Source: JACOMS01 sp051252005
Lineage (GTDB): Bacteria > Pseudomonadota > Alphaproteobacteria > Caulobacterales > Maricaulaceae
Direction: 5' to 3'
NCBI GenBank assembly: GCA_051252005.1
Contig: JBPOEZ010000004.1
Span: 62,001 to 126,000 of the forward strand
DNA length: 64,000 nt
Below, in pieces: positions 34,541-44,226 of this stretch. The notes under the pieces are model-generated. The model was not told where the DNA came from. It did no database searches and saw nothing but the letters and a program-made list of their open reading frames with translations. Each line of letters starts with the position of its first letter. Positions within the stretch are counted from its first letter, which is position 1. The position numbers and the translations under genes were made by a program.

Positions 34541-35173
34541 ATGGATGCATCGACTATTGTAACGCGTGTTCTTCGTAAGGGCGCGCACAAGCAGGACCGC
34601 TTTGCTGTTATCGTATCAGGTGACGGGCTTAAGACAACTTTGGCAACGGCGCTGGCTCGCCGCTTTGTGAGCTGGGGTATTGGGACAGCGCGCGTCCGCT
34701 CTATTTCGTATTTTTGGTCAAAAAAAACGCCCGACCGTATGTCTAAAGATTTGGCTCGGCAACTTCGTAAGCGATTGAGGCACAAGCCGAAAGATAGGTT
34801 TATCCTTGTAGGGTACTCATTTGGCGGCGGGACATTGCCTTTTGCAGTGAACCGGTTGCCTGAAGATCTGATTGCGCTCGTCGACGGAGTTGCCGTTTTG
34901 GCTGCGCCTGCGGAAGCCGATTTTGAGTTTTACTTCCGGAGTTGGCTTAATAAATCCACTAAACATGCGCGTGATGTAGCGCCAGAGATTGAGCTTTTGT
35001 CTGGCCTTGTGCCTGTTCTTTATATGCGCGGGGAGGACGATTACATCGGCCCAAGTGATGTCTTAAATGAAGGCAGGATGTTAACGATCAAAACCCTGCC
35101 GGGCGGGCATGATTTTGCCAAGGACTATGACGGGCTTATCCGCTATATTCTGGATGCGTTTCCTGGACGGTAG
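34541..35173 (+). CDS. AcvB/VirJ-type serine hydrolase (probable lysyl-PG hydrolase)
   Basis: A 210-residue alpha/beta-hydrolase of the VirJ/AcvB family. Diagnostic motifs are VSGDGL, SYFWSKKTP, the nucleophile elbow GYSFGGG, VNRLPED, ADFEFYF and the His segment LPGGHDFAKDY. In Agrobacterium/Rhizobium, AcvB hydrolyses lysyl-phosphatidylglycerol made by LpiA/MprF. Here an MprF-type gene lies tail-to-tail 3 bases away, which supports that function. No signal peptide is apparent and only one VirJ domain is present, shorter than the two-domain AcvB, so the site of action is unclear. Confidence 0.82.
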   Translation: MDASTIVTRVLRKGAHKQDRFAVIVSGDGLKTTLATALARRFVSWGIGTARVRSISYFWSKKTPDRMSKDLARQLRKRLRHKPKDRFILVGYSFGGGTLPFAVNRLPEDLIALVDGVAVLAAPAEADFEFYFRSWLNKSTKHARDVAPEIELLSGLVPVLYMRGEDDYIGPSDVLNEGRMLTIKTLPGGHDFAKDYDGLIRYILDAFPGR

Positions 35174-35176
35174 AGA

Positions 35177-37810
35177 CTAACCATCTCTTTGTAATAGACC
35201 TAATACACCGCCGCCAGATAAGAGTGCGAGATTGCCGAGGGCTGCGGGCATGACGAGCTGGCTTGGCGCAGCAAGGTAGACCGGAATCCACTCAGGATTA
35301 AACTTTTCCTTGAACGCGCGAAGACCCTCAAAGCCGTAGAAGCGCCCGCCATATTTAAATACGAGAGCGCCTAGCCGTGTCATGAGAGGGGCGAGCCTGT
35401 GGGCCTCTAGCCCAGATAATGGCGCCATGCCTAAGCTAAGGTGACTATAACCTTGGGCGGATCCCCAGAGCATAAGTTCAGCAAAGAGAAAATCCATCAA
35501 TCCGCCAACGCCAACATTGGTGTACCGCATTAAGTCCAAGGACATTTCAGTCTTATCCGTCGTCATCCAAAGGTTGGCAAAGGCGACGATCTTACCGTCT
35601 TTGCGGGCCACAGCGATGGGCTGCTGAGAGAAGACCTCTCGGTCAAAGCTTCCGAGGGAGAACCCTTTCTCTTTGCCTTGGTGCTGATGCAGCCAATCAT
35701 TTGAAACGGCCTCGAGATTGTCCATTTCAGAAGAGTTTGCGGCAGGGTATATGACCTCGAAACTGCATCCATCCCTTATGGCGCGGTTTCGGGCTTGGCG
35801 GAAACGGGACTTGGAAGGGCCTTCTAAAGTATAGTCTTTGATCGGAACGAGCGCCATCTCGCCGATTTTCTGAACAGTGAGTCCGAGATCTACGAAGTCG
35901 TTTAAATTGTCCCCGCGAACGGAATAAAAACTTGGCCAAGCATCCCAAATATCGGCGGTCTGCCTGAATTTCCACATCAGCTCCCGCCGCTCGGATTCGA
36001 GCCCCACAGGTTCGCCCATGGCCACCCAGTTGCGGCCTCTGACGCCGTACATGATGAAAGAGTTGCCGGAGTCGGAAAACAGGAATTGTTTATCTCCGAG
36101 CAAAGCAAGATTGGCCTCGGTTCGCGCGCCTTGCGCCGCGCCGATGATAGAGCGTACTTTGTCTAAAGTGTCTTTTGAATTGTGGGGTTTTTCGATTTTC
36201 GGTGCTGGCTGTAGTAAGCGCCAAGCAAAATAGATCAACAGGATCGCACCCATAAAGGCCATAGCGCGTAAGAACCGAGACGCGTCGTCTTGCAAGGTAA
36301 AATCCCACCAAAGCTCTGAGGAATAGGCCTTATGTTTATAGGCGTAAAATCCTGACCATAATGCCAAGGCGGCGCTGCCGAGGATAACACCGAAGCGGGG
36401 CCATGTTAGCCGCATGTGGCGCAGCGTGCCTTTACGGTAAAACGCGTCTTTTGATAGAATTAAACAGGCCGCTAGTCCGAGCATAAGCACAGCTCCGCGC
36501 GGGTCGCCGCCTTTGAAAAACGTCAGCATGGCTCCGGCGCTAAATAAAACTATGGCTAGCCCCCATGCATTGCGTAGTCTACGCCTGAGGCCCATGGCGA
36601 CGAGTAATAAAAGTGTTCCGACGGCGCTGGCGAGTAGGTGCGAGAGTTCGATCACGGAATAAGGCACGACCTTAGCGGCAAAGTCCATGTGCCGCATAAG
36701 CCCCGGAGTTGCAGCAGAGAGCAGCATCACGGCGCCAGTAATAAAGGTCAAAACGGAAAACGCGATAGGGGCGAGGCTTTCCATGAAATCAGCTGCCTGT
36801 TCGCCGCCTTTTTTGAAAGCGGAACGAGAGCGGTAGGCTTGATGAAGCGTCAGGCCGATAACGGCGATGATAAGCGGCAAAAGGTAATAGACCGCGCGGT
36901 AAGCCACGAGACCAGCCGCGACGGCCAGTTCGTTCCCGCTTGGAATGAGCAAAAGAAAGACGGCTTCAAAGACGCCTATGCCTCCTGGGAGTCCGCTGAG
37001 CGATCCTATATAATGGGCGGCGACATAAATAGGGACAAATGTCAAAAACGAAAATTCGGGGCTTCCTGGCAAAAGAATGTAAAGTACGGCGGCGGCGGCA
37101 ACCCAGTCGACGATGCCGGCAAACCACTGCGCAAATACGAGTTTGCGGGCAGGGCGCTTTATTGTCACTTTTCTAAAGGTGCGTACCTCTGGCCCTGTGA
37201 GCAAGAAACTTAAACACACCGCAACGATCGCCGCCGCGATGACGCCTAATACTATTGTGATGCCAAATGGCAGATGAAAAACGCTTTCAAATAAAAGGCT
37301 ATCGGTTAGCAAGCCGAAGGCGGCTAAAGATAGTCCGCTTGCAAACAAGAAAAGGGCCGTAATAAAGGCGATCACAGCGACATCGAGCGCGCCTAGTCCC
37401 CAGCTAGAGTAGAGGCGGAGCCGCACGGCATTCCCTGTGAGCGCACCCATGCCGAGGGTGTTAGATATGGCGTAGGCGCAAAAGGAGGCAAAGCCCGTCC
37501 GGCGAAATGGCATGGCTTTGTCCGTATAGCGCAGGGCCAAATAATCATAGAGAGAGATAGAGGCAAAGCTGACAGTAGTCGCAAGAACAGCCCACATAAT
37601 GGAAAGCGGCGGGATGGATTTCATGCTTGTGACGATTTTCTTAAAAGAATGTGCCTGCAATTCATGCCGAATAAAAACCAACGCCGCAGCAAACATCAAA
37701 AGCCCCGCCGCCACCATAATCACGGTGCGAGCTTTGGTCTTATATTTCCCAACACTTTGGCTGGGATTTTTTGGCGTTAAAGCGGAGATCGAAGCGGTGT
37801 GATCCGGCAT
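35177..37810 (-). CDS. mprF: Lysylphosphatidylglycerol synthase/flippase MprF
   Basis: An 877-residue membrane protein that transfers an amino acid, usually Lys, from its tRNA to phosphatidylglycerol and flips the product outward, lowering envelope negative charge. About 14 membrane helices (flippase and linker, 25-545) precede a cytosolic GNAT-like DUF2156 synthase domain (about 560-860) containing FSDSGNSFIMYGVRGRNW and NLWMTTDKTEMSLDLMRY. The product lipid is probably lysyl-PG, given the AcvB-like hydrolase that abuts it convergently. Opposed transcription makes antisense interference possible. Confidence 0.92.
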   Translation of the reverse strand: MPDHTASISALTPKNPSQSVGKYKTKARTVIMVAAGLLMFAAALVFIRHELQAHSFKKIVTSMKSIPPLSIMWAVLATTVSFASISLYDYLALRYTDKAMPFRRTGFASFCAYAISNTLGMGALTGNAVRLRLYSSWGLGALDVAVIAFITALFLFASGLSLAAFGLLTDSLLFESVFHLPFGITIVLGVIAAAIVAVCLSFLLTGPEVRTFRKVTIKRPARKLVFAQWFAGIVDWVAAAAVLYILLPGSPEFSFLTFVPIYVAAHYIGSLSGLPGGIGVFEAVFLLLIPSGNELAVAAGLVAYRAVYYLLPLIIAVIGLTLHQAYRSRSAFKKGGEQAADFMESLAPIAFSVLTFITGAVMLLSAATPGLMRHMDFAAKVVPYSVIELSHLLASAVGTLLLLVAMGLRRRLRNAWGLAIVLFSAGAMLTFFKGGDPRGAVLMLGLAACLILSKDAFYRKGTLRHMRLTWPRFGVILGSAALALWSGFYAYKHKAYSSELWWDFTLQDDASRFLRAMAFMGAILLIYFAWRLLQPAPKIEKPHNSKDTLDKVRSIIGAAQGARTEANLALLGDKQFLFSDSGNSFIMYGVRGRNWVAMGEPVGLESERRELMWKFRQTADIWDAWPSFYSVRGDNLNDFVDLGLTVQKIGEMALVPIKDYTLEGPSKSRFRQARNRAIRDGCSFEVIYPAANSSEMDNLEAVSNDWLHQHQGKEKGFSLGSFDREVFSQQPIAVARKDGKIVAFANLWMTTDKTEMSLDLMRYTNVGVGGLMDFLFAELMLWGSAQGYSHLSLGMAPLSGLEAHRLAPLMTRLGALVFKYGGRFYGFEGLRAFKEKFNPEWIPVYLAAPSQLVMPAALGNLALLSGGGVLGLLQRDG

Positions 37811-37973
37811 AGTGAGTCCCTTGTTTGCGCAAGTATAACCGCGGCGAAATCAATAGAAAGGATAAAGCAAGGGTGTGAGTTTTTATAAATCCGCCTAGCC
37901 GTGCAGCGCGGAGGCGATTGGTGTTGGATTTGATGTTTTTTAGCCGTTTCATTATACACGGATTTAAGCGCGA

Positions 37974-38705
37974 TTATTGACCCGGTCCCACAATGGCCGC
38001 GCAGGGATCGCCGTACATGCCGCCTTGGTCGATACAGAAAAATAGCCAGCCGGATCCGGCCTCTGGCTTATCGCCTTTATTGTCGCCGACATAAGCAACC
38101 GTTTCGACGTCCATATACCCTTGTGCAGCCAGAAGCGCTGGGACGAGGTTAAAGCGAATTGATTTGTCGCTCTTTCCGAGCGGCGCGGCGCGTGTGAGCA
38201 GGACGCGGAAGTCTTTGCCGCGCTCTAGCCCTAGTGCCTTGAGGTTTGTCTCAGTCGCTAATTGTTCGCTGTCGCGGCGATTGGTGACAAAGACCACATG
38301 GCCGCCCAATCGGTTTACTATATTGATGAAGTCTTTCGCGCCCGGGACAAGCGTCGCCTGTTCTAATTGTGTCCAGTTATACCAGCTTTCAGACGTATAG
38401 CCTTCGCCCTGCGTTTCCCGCGAAACTTGATAAGCGACATTATTCATAACGGTCTCGTCAAGATCGAGCACAACCGCCCAGCTATGTTCGGCGCGCGCGC
38501 CGCTCACAGTCTCTACATATTTCGAGGCTTGCTTGAAAACATCTGCGGCTTCTTCGCCCCACCCCGGAGCGTTCGCAACCCACTCTGTGCCAGACTTTAG
38601 CGTGACCGCCGGAGCAGGGGCCATTGTGCTACAGGCCGTAAGTCCCGCAGCCAGAATAAGGGAAAATCCGGCAATCGTACGCCGCGCTGAGTATTGATGG
38701 GTCAT
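37974..38705 (-). CDS. HAD acid phosphatase lipoprotein (class B/C-like)
   Basis: A 243-residue exported phosphatase of the acid phosphatase IIIB group (e(P4)/AcpA-like). The lipobox is LTAC near residue 25. The HAD nucleophile motif is VLDLDETVMNN, motif II is FVTNRRD and the last acidic motif is YVGDNKGD. Relatives dephosphorylate nucleotides at the outer membrane before uptake. It is upstream of mprF on the same strand with a 163-base gap and divergent from the L,D-transpeptidase. Confidence 0.9.
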   Translation of the reverse strand: MTHQYSARRTIAGFSLILAAGLTACSTMAPAPAVTLKSGTEWVANAPGWGEEAADVFKQASKYVETVSGARAEHSWAVVLDLDETVMNNVAYQVSRETQGEGYTSESWYNWTQLEQATLVPGAKDFINIVNRLGGHVVFVTNRRDSEQLATETNLKALGLERGKDFRVLLTRAAPLGKSDKSIRFNLVPALLAAQGYMDVETVAYVGDNKGDKPEAGSGWLFFCIDQGGMYGDPCAAIVGPGQ

Positions 38706-38913
38706 GTTAAATCTCCGCCGTTATTTCGGAGTAATTTGCGAAAACTCAGACGATTGTCAATGTGTAAGGTATTTTCTTAAGTTGCTGAGTGACTGATGCG
38801 GCTTTCTTCATTTTTCATGACTTTCAGACCACGGAACAGAGTAGTACCACAAAGAAAGTTTGGAACGGTTTCGGTCATGGAACGTTGTTTAGATAAGAAA
38901 AAGGATCCTATTT

Positions 38914-40176
38914 ATGTCTACCAAATCTAACTTCAAGCTGACACTTTTGCAAACTCTATTGATTTCATCGGCGGTATTCGTCGTTGTCGGATTCACGGTT
39001 ATTAAGGTCGTGCAATCAAATAAATCGGCGGGTTCTTACACAGAAACTCTGCCAAGTAAGACGGCAAAGTCTAGCCAGTATAAGTCGCTTGTAAAGGCGA
39101 TGGAGACGTACGAAAAATTAGAGGCCAAAGGTGGGTGGAAATCTATCCGAAGCGGAGACGCTATTGAACCAGGCGCGGTTGATCCCCGTATTCCGGCTTT
39201 GCGCACACGCCTAGCGGCTGAAGGGTTCTACGACGCGGAGAGCGGCTTCTTGGGCTTAAAAAAAGATCTGGAGACCCCTGCATTATATGATGCAAAGTTA
39301 GAAAAATCCGTCTTGAAATTTCAAAAAATGCACGGTCTTGAAGAGGACGGCGTCATTGGCGAAGGAACATTGGCCGTCTTGAACGAAAGCGTTGCGTCTA
39401 AAATTTCGAAAATAATGTACAGCCTAACCGAGTGGGAAACTTACGGCGATATGGGAGGTACTTTCATCTGGGCTAATGTTCCATCCTACACGGCTAGTGC
39501 TTATAAAAATGGCGATCTTGATATCGCCATGAAAGCGATTGTGGGCAACCCGCGCACAGCGACCCCAGTTTTCCAAGACAATGTTGAGTATCTGATGGCC
39601 AATCCCAAATGGTTTCTTCCCGTTAGCCTTTTCAAGCGTCAGAAACTTGCAAAATTGCAAGACGACCCTGGATATGCCGAAGATGGGAATTACAGAATTT
39701 ATGACCGCGAGACCCAAGAAGAGCTGAATCCACATACGGTAGATTGGTCGGATCCAAATATCGCAACTGAAATACAAATGGTTCAGGATGCTGGGCCGAC
39801 AAATGCCCTTGGCGAAGTCAAGATCATGTTCCCAAACTCACATTCCGTCTACTTGCATGGTACGCCGGATGTGAAATTATTTGATAGAACAACTCGCGCC
39901 CTTTCCTCTGGCTGTATTAGGCTCGAAGATCCACGCAAAATGGTGAAATGGATTTCCAGCGTGGATAAAGGTGTGAACTATACCGAGTTTAACAAGGCCA
40001 TGGATGCGTCCGAGCGCAAACGTTTTACCCTCGCAGAAGAAATCCCAGTTTACATAACTTATATTCCGGTCACTGTAGATGAAGATGGCCAGGCAATGTT
40101 CTGGAAGGACATCTATAGTAAGCTGCCGAAAAGCATTGCGGTCGACAAATTTTACGACAGTACAATTCCGGCCTAG
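38914..40176 (+). CDS. L,D-transpeptidase (YkuD domain), membrane anchored
   Basis: A 420-residue peptidoglycan crosslinking enzyme of the YcbB (LdtD) type. One N-terminal membrane helix (about 10-33), a PG_binding_1 domain (about 88-155, LEEDGVIGEGTLAVLNE) and a YkuD domain (about 175-395) are seen. The catalytic signature is YLHGTP followed by ALSSGCIRLEDP, with Cys as nucleophile. An AAGGA site 8 bases upstream supports the start. A divergent LD-carboxypeptidase-type gene follows, so both act on peptide stems of the wall. Confidence 0.94.
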   Translation: MSTKSNFKLTLLQTLLISSAVFVVVGFTVIKVVQSNKSAGSYTETLPSKTAKSSQYKSLVKAMETYEKLEAKGGWKSIRSGDAIEPGAVDPRIPALRTRLAAEGFYDAESGFLGLKKDLETPALYDAKLEKSVLKFQKMHGLEEDGVIGEGTLAVLNESVASKISKIMYSLTEWETYGDMGGTFIWANVPSYTASAYKNGDLDIAMKAIVGNPRTATPVFQDNVEYLMANPKWFLPVSLFKRQKLAKLQDDPGYAEDGNYRIYDRETQEELNPHTVDWSDPNIATEIQMVQDAGPTNALGEVKIMFPNSHSVYLHGTPDVKLFDRTTRALSSGCIRLEDPRKMVKWISSVDKGVNYTEFNKAMDASERKRFTLAEEIPVYITYIPVTVDEDGQAMFWKDIYSKLPKSIAVDKFYDSTIPA

Positions 40177-40248
40177 GCGTGATGCCAAAGAGCGGGCTGT
40201 AGAACAGTTCGCTCATTTGGCTGTTTTATTACCGCACCAGATTTACAG

Positions 40249-41295
40249 CTAACTTACTGCAGATTCCAGTAAACGTAATGTGCCGCTATCTGCGTTGATC
40301 TCTGCGTTTACGCCGAGAGGTAGGGTGAACTGATCGGCTATATGTCCGAAATACGCGCCGTGAAATGCTGGGACGCCGAGCGGCTTAAAGTGATGTTCCA
40401 GAATTTCGGCGAGCTCGAACCCGCTACCGCTGGATGTAGAACAACTCGTGCATTGGCCGAACACGACGCCTTTTAGGCCGCTTAAAAGGCCTGCTTGTCC
40501 TAGCTGCGTAAGCATGCGGTCAATCCGGTATTCGGCTTCTTCTACATCTTCTAAGAATAAAATGCCGCCATCGGTGCTAGGCATATAAGGCGTTCCAGCC
40601 AATGCCGTCATGACGGTTAAGTTGCCGCCGACGAGGTGTCCACGGGCTTTGCCGCCTGTAAGGGTTTGCGTGCGCCATCTGCGCTGCACAAGCCTGTCAT
40701 CGTCCATAGCGGGCGTTTCAAACGTAGGTTTTGCGCCGTCAAAAAGTAGAGGTTCGAAATAATCTAATGTTTTCTTACCCCATTTACTCGACGCATTCGG
40801 GCCGTGGAAGCTTACAAGGCCCGTCTTAGCTTGTAGCGCTAAATGAAGGGCGGTAATATCGCTATAACCGATCAGCGGCTTTGGGTTGGCGCGGATCAGA
40901 TCATAATCTAGATAGGGCAAAATTCGCGCGCAGCCCCAGCCGCCGCGCACGGCCATAATGGCCTTCACGGATTTATCGGCAAACATCGCATTGACATCCG
41001 CCGCGCGCTCTTTGTCTTTTGCGGCAAGGTAGCCGAAATCCTTACCGACATATTGCCCGCGTTTCGGCTCGAGGCCCAATGCCGTGACGAGTTCTTCGGA
41101 GATTTGATATTCAAAACGTTCTATGCTTTTGCTGGCCGGAGAGATCAAACCGACCGTGTCGCCTTTTTTCAGGCGCGGCGCTTTTATCTTGGTCATGCTA
41201 CCCGTTTGCGCCGCGGCCGGTACGGCAGCGCCGATAAGACCTGTAAAAGCCAGAGATCCAGATAAAGCCAATAAATGCCTACGTCCAATTTCCAT
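40249..41295 (-). CDS. Murein LD-carboxypeptidase (S66), Tat-exported
   Basis: A 348-residue serine peptidase of the LdcA family, which removes the terminal D-Ala from tetrapeptide stems. The N-terminus MEIGRRHLLALSGSLAFTG resembles a twin-arginine signal with cleavage near AAAQ, so it is probably periplasmic, unlike cytosolic E. coli LdcA. GDTVGLISPAS opens the domain, the nucleophile Ser is in GYSDITAL, and the Glu/His part is near FLEDVEEAEYRIDR and GVPAFHGAYFGHI. Confidence 0.9.
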   Translation of the reverse strand: MEIGRRHLLALSGSLAFTGLIGAAVPAAAQTGSMTKIKAPRLKKGDTVGLISPASKSIERFEYQISEELVTALGLEPKRGQYVGKDFGYLAAKDKERAADVNAMFADKSVKAIMAVRGGWGCARILPYLDYDLIRANPKPLIGYSDITALHLALQAKTGLVSFHGPNASSKWGKKTLDYFEPLLFDGAKPTFETPAMDDDRLVQRRWRTQTLTGGKARGHLVGGNLTVMTALAGTPYMPSTDGGILFLEDVEEAEYRIDRMLTQLGQAGLLSGLKGVVFGQCTSCSTSSGSGFELAEILEHHFKPLGVPAFHGAYFGHIADQFTLPLGVNAEINADSGTLRLLESAVS

Positions 41296-41453
41296 GTTCG
41301 CTCTCCCTTTTTCAAAACAATGGCAGAGATCATGGCTGTGTAAAGTGAAAAATATGGGGCATAGCCCTCTTTGTCCGGAGCATGGCGCGCCGCACGGGGC
41401 GGCGCAGCCACGCTGTCCTCGCCGCGCATGCCACGCTTAACTTATTAAGGACC

Positions 41454-42449
41454 TTATTCAGTAGATTTAAGTGTCGAGTCTAGAAAGTCCAAAACCCTTT
41501 CAGAAACGGGAGACTTGCTTAGGTTCGGTGATAGAGTTACCGCCCCCATTGGATAAAAGTGTCCAAAGCCTGCGACCCAACTTGTTTCATACGTGATGCC
41601 TTTGCGTGAGAACAAACTTGCGATATGCGCGCTTCCCTTTTGAATGGCGGGCAAGTCATTTTGGCCAATGAGCATAAGAAGAGGGGGCTGATCTGCGTGT
41701 GCTGTTACGCCAAGATTGTAGCCCCAAGAGGTGCCAGATAGCGATATTACGGCCTTTATAGGGGCGTTTGCTCCATATGCTGTATTGATGGCAGTTATGG
41801 CGCCGGCGGAAAAACCTCCAATGGCAAGCTTGTCAGGATCAATTTTGTAAGTGGATGCATTTTTTTGAACGTGATCAATAGCCGAGCCCATATCTTCGGA
41901 CGCAGAAAGGATCGCTCGCCAGAACTGATTTCGTCCGGCCGCGTCCAAGGCGGGAAGGCCCATTTGATTTCGAGCAAAGTCTACGCGCTGCGTTGTCGCC
42001 GGCGTTATGGCGAACTTTTCGGGCATCAGCGATGCTGGATTAATGGGTGTGTTAAGGGCGGGGTCTTCCTGAGTGAGGCGGTATTCCATGGAGAAGCAAA
42101 CATAGCCCCTGCTTGCAAAAGTACGACAATAATCGGCCATGGACGAGTCCTGTGCGCCGTCCTCTTGAAAGTGTGACTCGCCTTTTGTGCCGCGGTGAAA
42201 TGAGCCTCCAAATGCAAAAAGAACAGCCGGATGACCAGAAGCATTCACGGGCTGAGATGTTGGAGTGTAGACGTCCATAAGGAGCTTGCGTGCCTTGCCG
42301 CCAGACGTCTGCGCTATAATCCCTTCGCCGTAGGTCACGTCGCGGGTAACTGTTATGTCCTCAGCCGAGCTAATGTTGGAATTTGCATGGGCCGTAACAG
42401 TCGCTGACAGCGATAAGATAGCGGGCAAAATGAGGTTTCGGAGTAACAT
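41454..42449 (-). CDS. Secreted alpha/beta hydrolase (BD-FAE/esterase-like)
   Basis: A 331-residue exported hydrolase. A signal peptide (about 1-22, ending TAHANS) is followed by an esterase/lipase-type domain. The oxyanion segment is FAFGGSFHRG, the nucleophile elbow GGFSAGA and the His part WVAGFGHFYPMG. It is the last gene of the sugar locus, 65 bases after the sulfatase stop. A role in removing ester groups from a glycan is likely from context, but no substrate can be read from sequence. Confidence 0.82.
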   Translation of the reverse strand: MLLRNLILPAILSLSATVTAHANSNISSAEDITVTRDVTYGEGIIAQTSGGKARKLLMDVYTPTSQPVNASGHPAVLFAFGGSFHRGTKGESHFQEDGAQDSSMADYCRTFASRGYVCFSMEYRLTQEDPALNTPINPASLMPEKFAITPATTQRVDFARNQMGLPALDAAGRNQFWRAILSASEDMGSAIDHVQKNASTYKIDPDKLAIGGFSAGAITAINTAYGANAPIKAVISLSGTSWGYNLGVTAHADQPPLLMLIGQNDLPAIQKGSAHIASLFSRKGITYETSWVAGFGHFYPMGAVTLSPNLSKSPVSERVLDFLDSTLKSTE

Positions 42450-42514
42450 GGTGTTTCCTTTATTTTAGGACCATCACAAAAATATTGAAGGCAGACGTGC
42501 TAACTTTGCGTCGA

Positions 42515-44161
42515 CTATTTTGTGTTTTCATCGATGATGTTTTGCAGCTTTAGTCTTAATTCATTCGCGACGTCTGGAAAGTCTGCAATCACATTGTTTA
42601 GCTGGTCCGGATCCGATTCAAGATTGTAAAGCCCATCGGTGGCGTCTACGTCGATTACGCCGCGTTTGTCTTTGACCCATTGAGGCTCTTCCCACATTCT
42701 CCCAGGGCGCTGTCCAAATCCTCCGCCTTGTAAAAAAGTCCAGTTGCCGTCTCGTATGCCGAGATTACCGTTGGCTGCATGATATATAAGTGAGGATCGT
42801 GTTGTTTCGGATTCTCCCTGCAAGTGTGCGAGGATATCGACGCTATCTTGGGCGGCGCCTTCAGGAATTTCTGCATCTAGTAACGTCGCCATGGTCGCAA
42901 AAATGTCTATTTGGCTTACGAGTGCTTTGTCTACCTTTCCTTTTGGTACGTTGCCCGCGGGCCATGAGACAATGAACGGAACGCGGTGTCCGCCCTCCCA
43001 AGAATCAGCTTTTAGACCGCGAAGACCCGCGCTACCATCGTGATCAAACCTTGCCATAAGGCGGTAGGCAAAGCTTTCAGGGCCGTTGTCTGATGTGAGC
43101 CATATCAATGTATTGTCAAACTGTCCCGTATCTTTCAACGCTTTCACGACTTCACCAACGAGAGCGTCGGTTTGAACGACGTAATCACCATAGGTCCCCG
43201 CTTGACTTGATCCGTCAAACTCACGTGTTGGAACGATAGGCGTATGCGGGGACGTTAGCCACAAGTTTAGGAAATAGGGCTTCTCTGCGCCTTTTCGGTT
43301 GTTAATAAACTCAACAGCTTTGTTTTGTAACGCAGGCGTAACAGAATCGAGAAGCCAGCCTTTTTCCCCTGGACCAGAGCCGTGAATTCCGCCTGCATAA
43401 CCCGTTGAAATAAGCCGCGAACGCGGAACGTCGGTCATGTTCTTGGGGTTCATTATTTTATCATTTTCGATCCAAGCATAGGGAGGGAAATTGGGCACAT
43501 CGTCGCCAAAATAGGTTTCAAACCCATGATCTGTAGGGCCGCCTTTTAAGGCTGCACTCCAGTCAAATTGACTGTTATTGACATTGCTGATCCAGCCTTG
43601 GTTTAACCGATCGCGCCGAGCTGGCTCTTCGCCTTCCCAAGGCCACACGAACCCTAAGTGCCATTTGCCAATGTGGGCGGTCTCATACCCTGAACTTTGG
43701 AACAGCTCCGCAATTGTGTCTTGTGAGGTGTCAATTACAGGCTTGTCCCACGGCATTAAAACGCCGCTTCTGAGCGGTCCGCGCCAAGCGTATTCCCCTG
43801 TCATCAATGAATATCGTGACGGAGTGCAGACGGTTGCGCCAGAGTGTCCGTCCGTAAATAAAATGCCTTCTCGGGCGAGAGCGTCAATATGCGGTGTCTT
43901 AATTTTCGAGGCCGGATTATAGGCGCTGACATCCCCGTAGCCCAGATCATCGGTCAAAATGATGACTACATTGGGTTGTTCTGTGGGATGTGTTTTTTCG
44001 GCGGAGCTTGAGGCTTCTATCGCAGTGAGGCTGGTTTGTTTTTGTTCGGGGCTCTCTCCTGAACAGGCTACCATAAAGGCAACAGTAGAAACCGCCAGCA
44101 TTGAGCCGCGTAGCTTTGTAAGTACGCTATTTCTTTGATTTGCACCTTGATGGTTAAACAT
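42515..44161 (-). CDS. Sulfatase, lipoprotein
   Basis: A 548-residue type I sulfatase. The N-terminal signal carries a lipobox-like VACSG near residue 33. The metal-site Asp pair is in IILTDDLGYGDVSAYN, and the formylglycine signature is CTPSRYSLMTG. The Cys must be oxidised by a formylglycine-generating enzyme not encoded here. SPHTPIVPTREF and LTSDNGPESFA are further sulfatase motifs. Together with GH3, the hydrolase and the receptor, a sulfated algal polysaccharide is the probable target. Confidence 0.93.
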   Translation of the reverse strand: MFNHQGANQRNSVLTKLRGSMLAVSTVAFMVACSGESPEQKQTSLTAIEASSSAEKTHPTEQPNVVIILTDDLGYGDVSAYNPASKIKTPHIDALAREGILFTDGHSGATVCTPSRYSLMTGEYAWRGPLRSGVLMPWDKPVIDTSQDTIAELFQSSGYETAHIGKWHLGFVWPWEGEEPARRDRLNQGWISNVNNSQFDWSAALKGGPTDHGFETYFGDDVPNFPPYAWIENDKIMNPKNMTDVPRSRLISTGYAGGIHGSGPGEKGWLLDSVTPALQNKAVEFINNRKGAEKPYFLNLWLTSPHTPIVPTREFDGSSQAGTYGDYVVQTDALVGEVVKALKDTGQFDNTLIWLTSDNGPESFAYRLMARFDHDGSAGLRGLKADSWEGGHRVPFIVSWPAGNVPKGKVDKALVSQIDIFATMATLLDAEIPEGAAQDSVDILAHLQGESETTRSSLIYHAANGNLGIRDGNWTFLQGGGFGQRPGRMWEEPQWVKDKRGVIDVDATDGLYNLESDPDQLNNVIADFPDVANELRLKLQNIIDENTK

Positions 44162-44226
44162 TTTATCTCCGAAACTTTTGGTTTTTATTCTGTACAGATA
44201 ATGAAAGAAATTACGCGTCTAATGCA

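Noticed and set aside
37811..37973. Small open frames between mprF and the acid phosphatase
   Set aside because: They overlap the mprF start, differ in composition from real genes here and lack initiation signals.
40187..40225. Hairpin between the L,D-transpeptidase and the LD-carboxypeptidase as a bidirectional terminator
   Set aside because: The stem depends on G-T pairs and lacks a clear T-run on either strand, so support is too weak.
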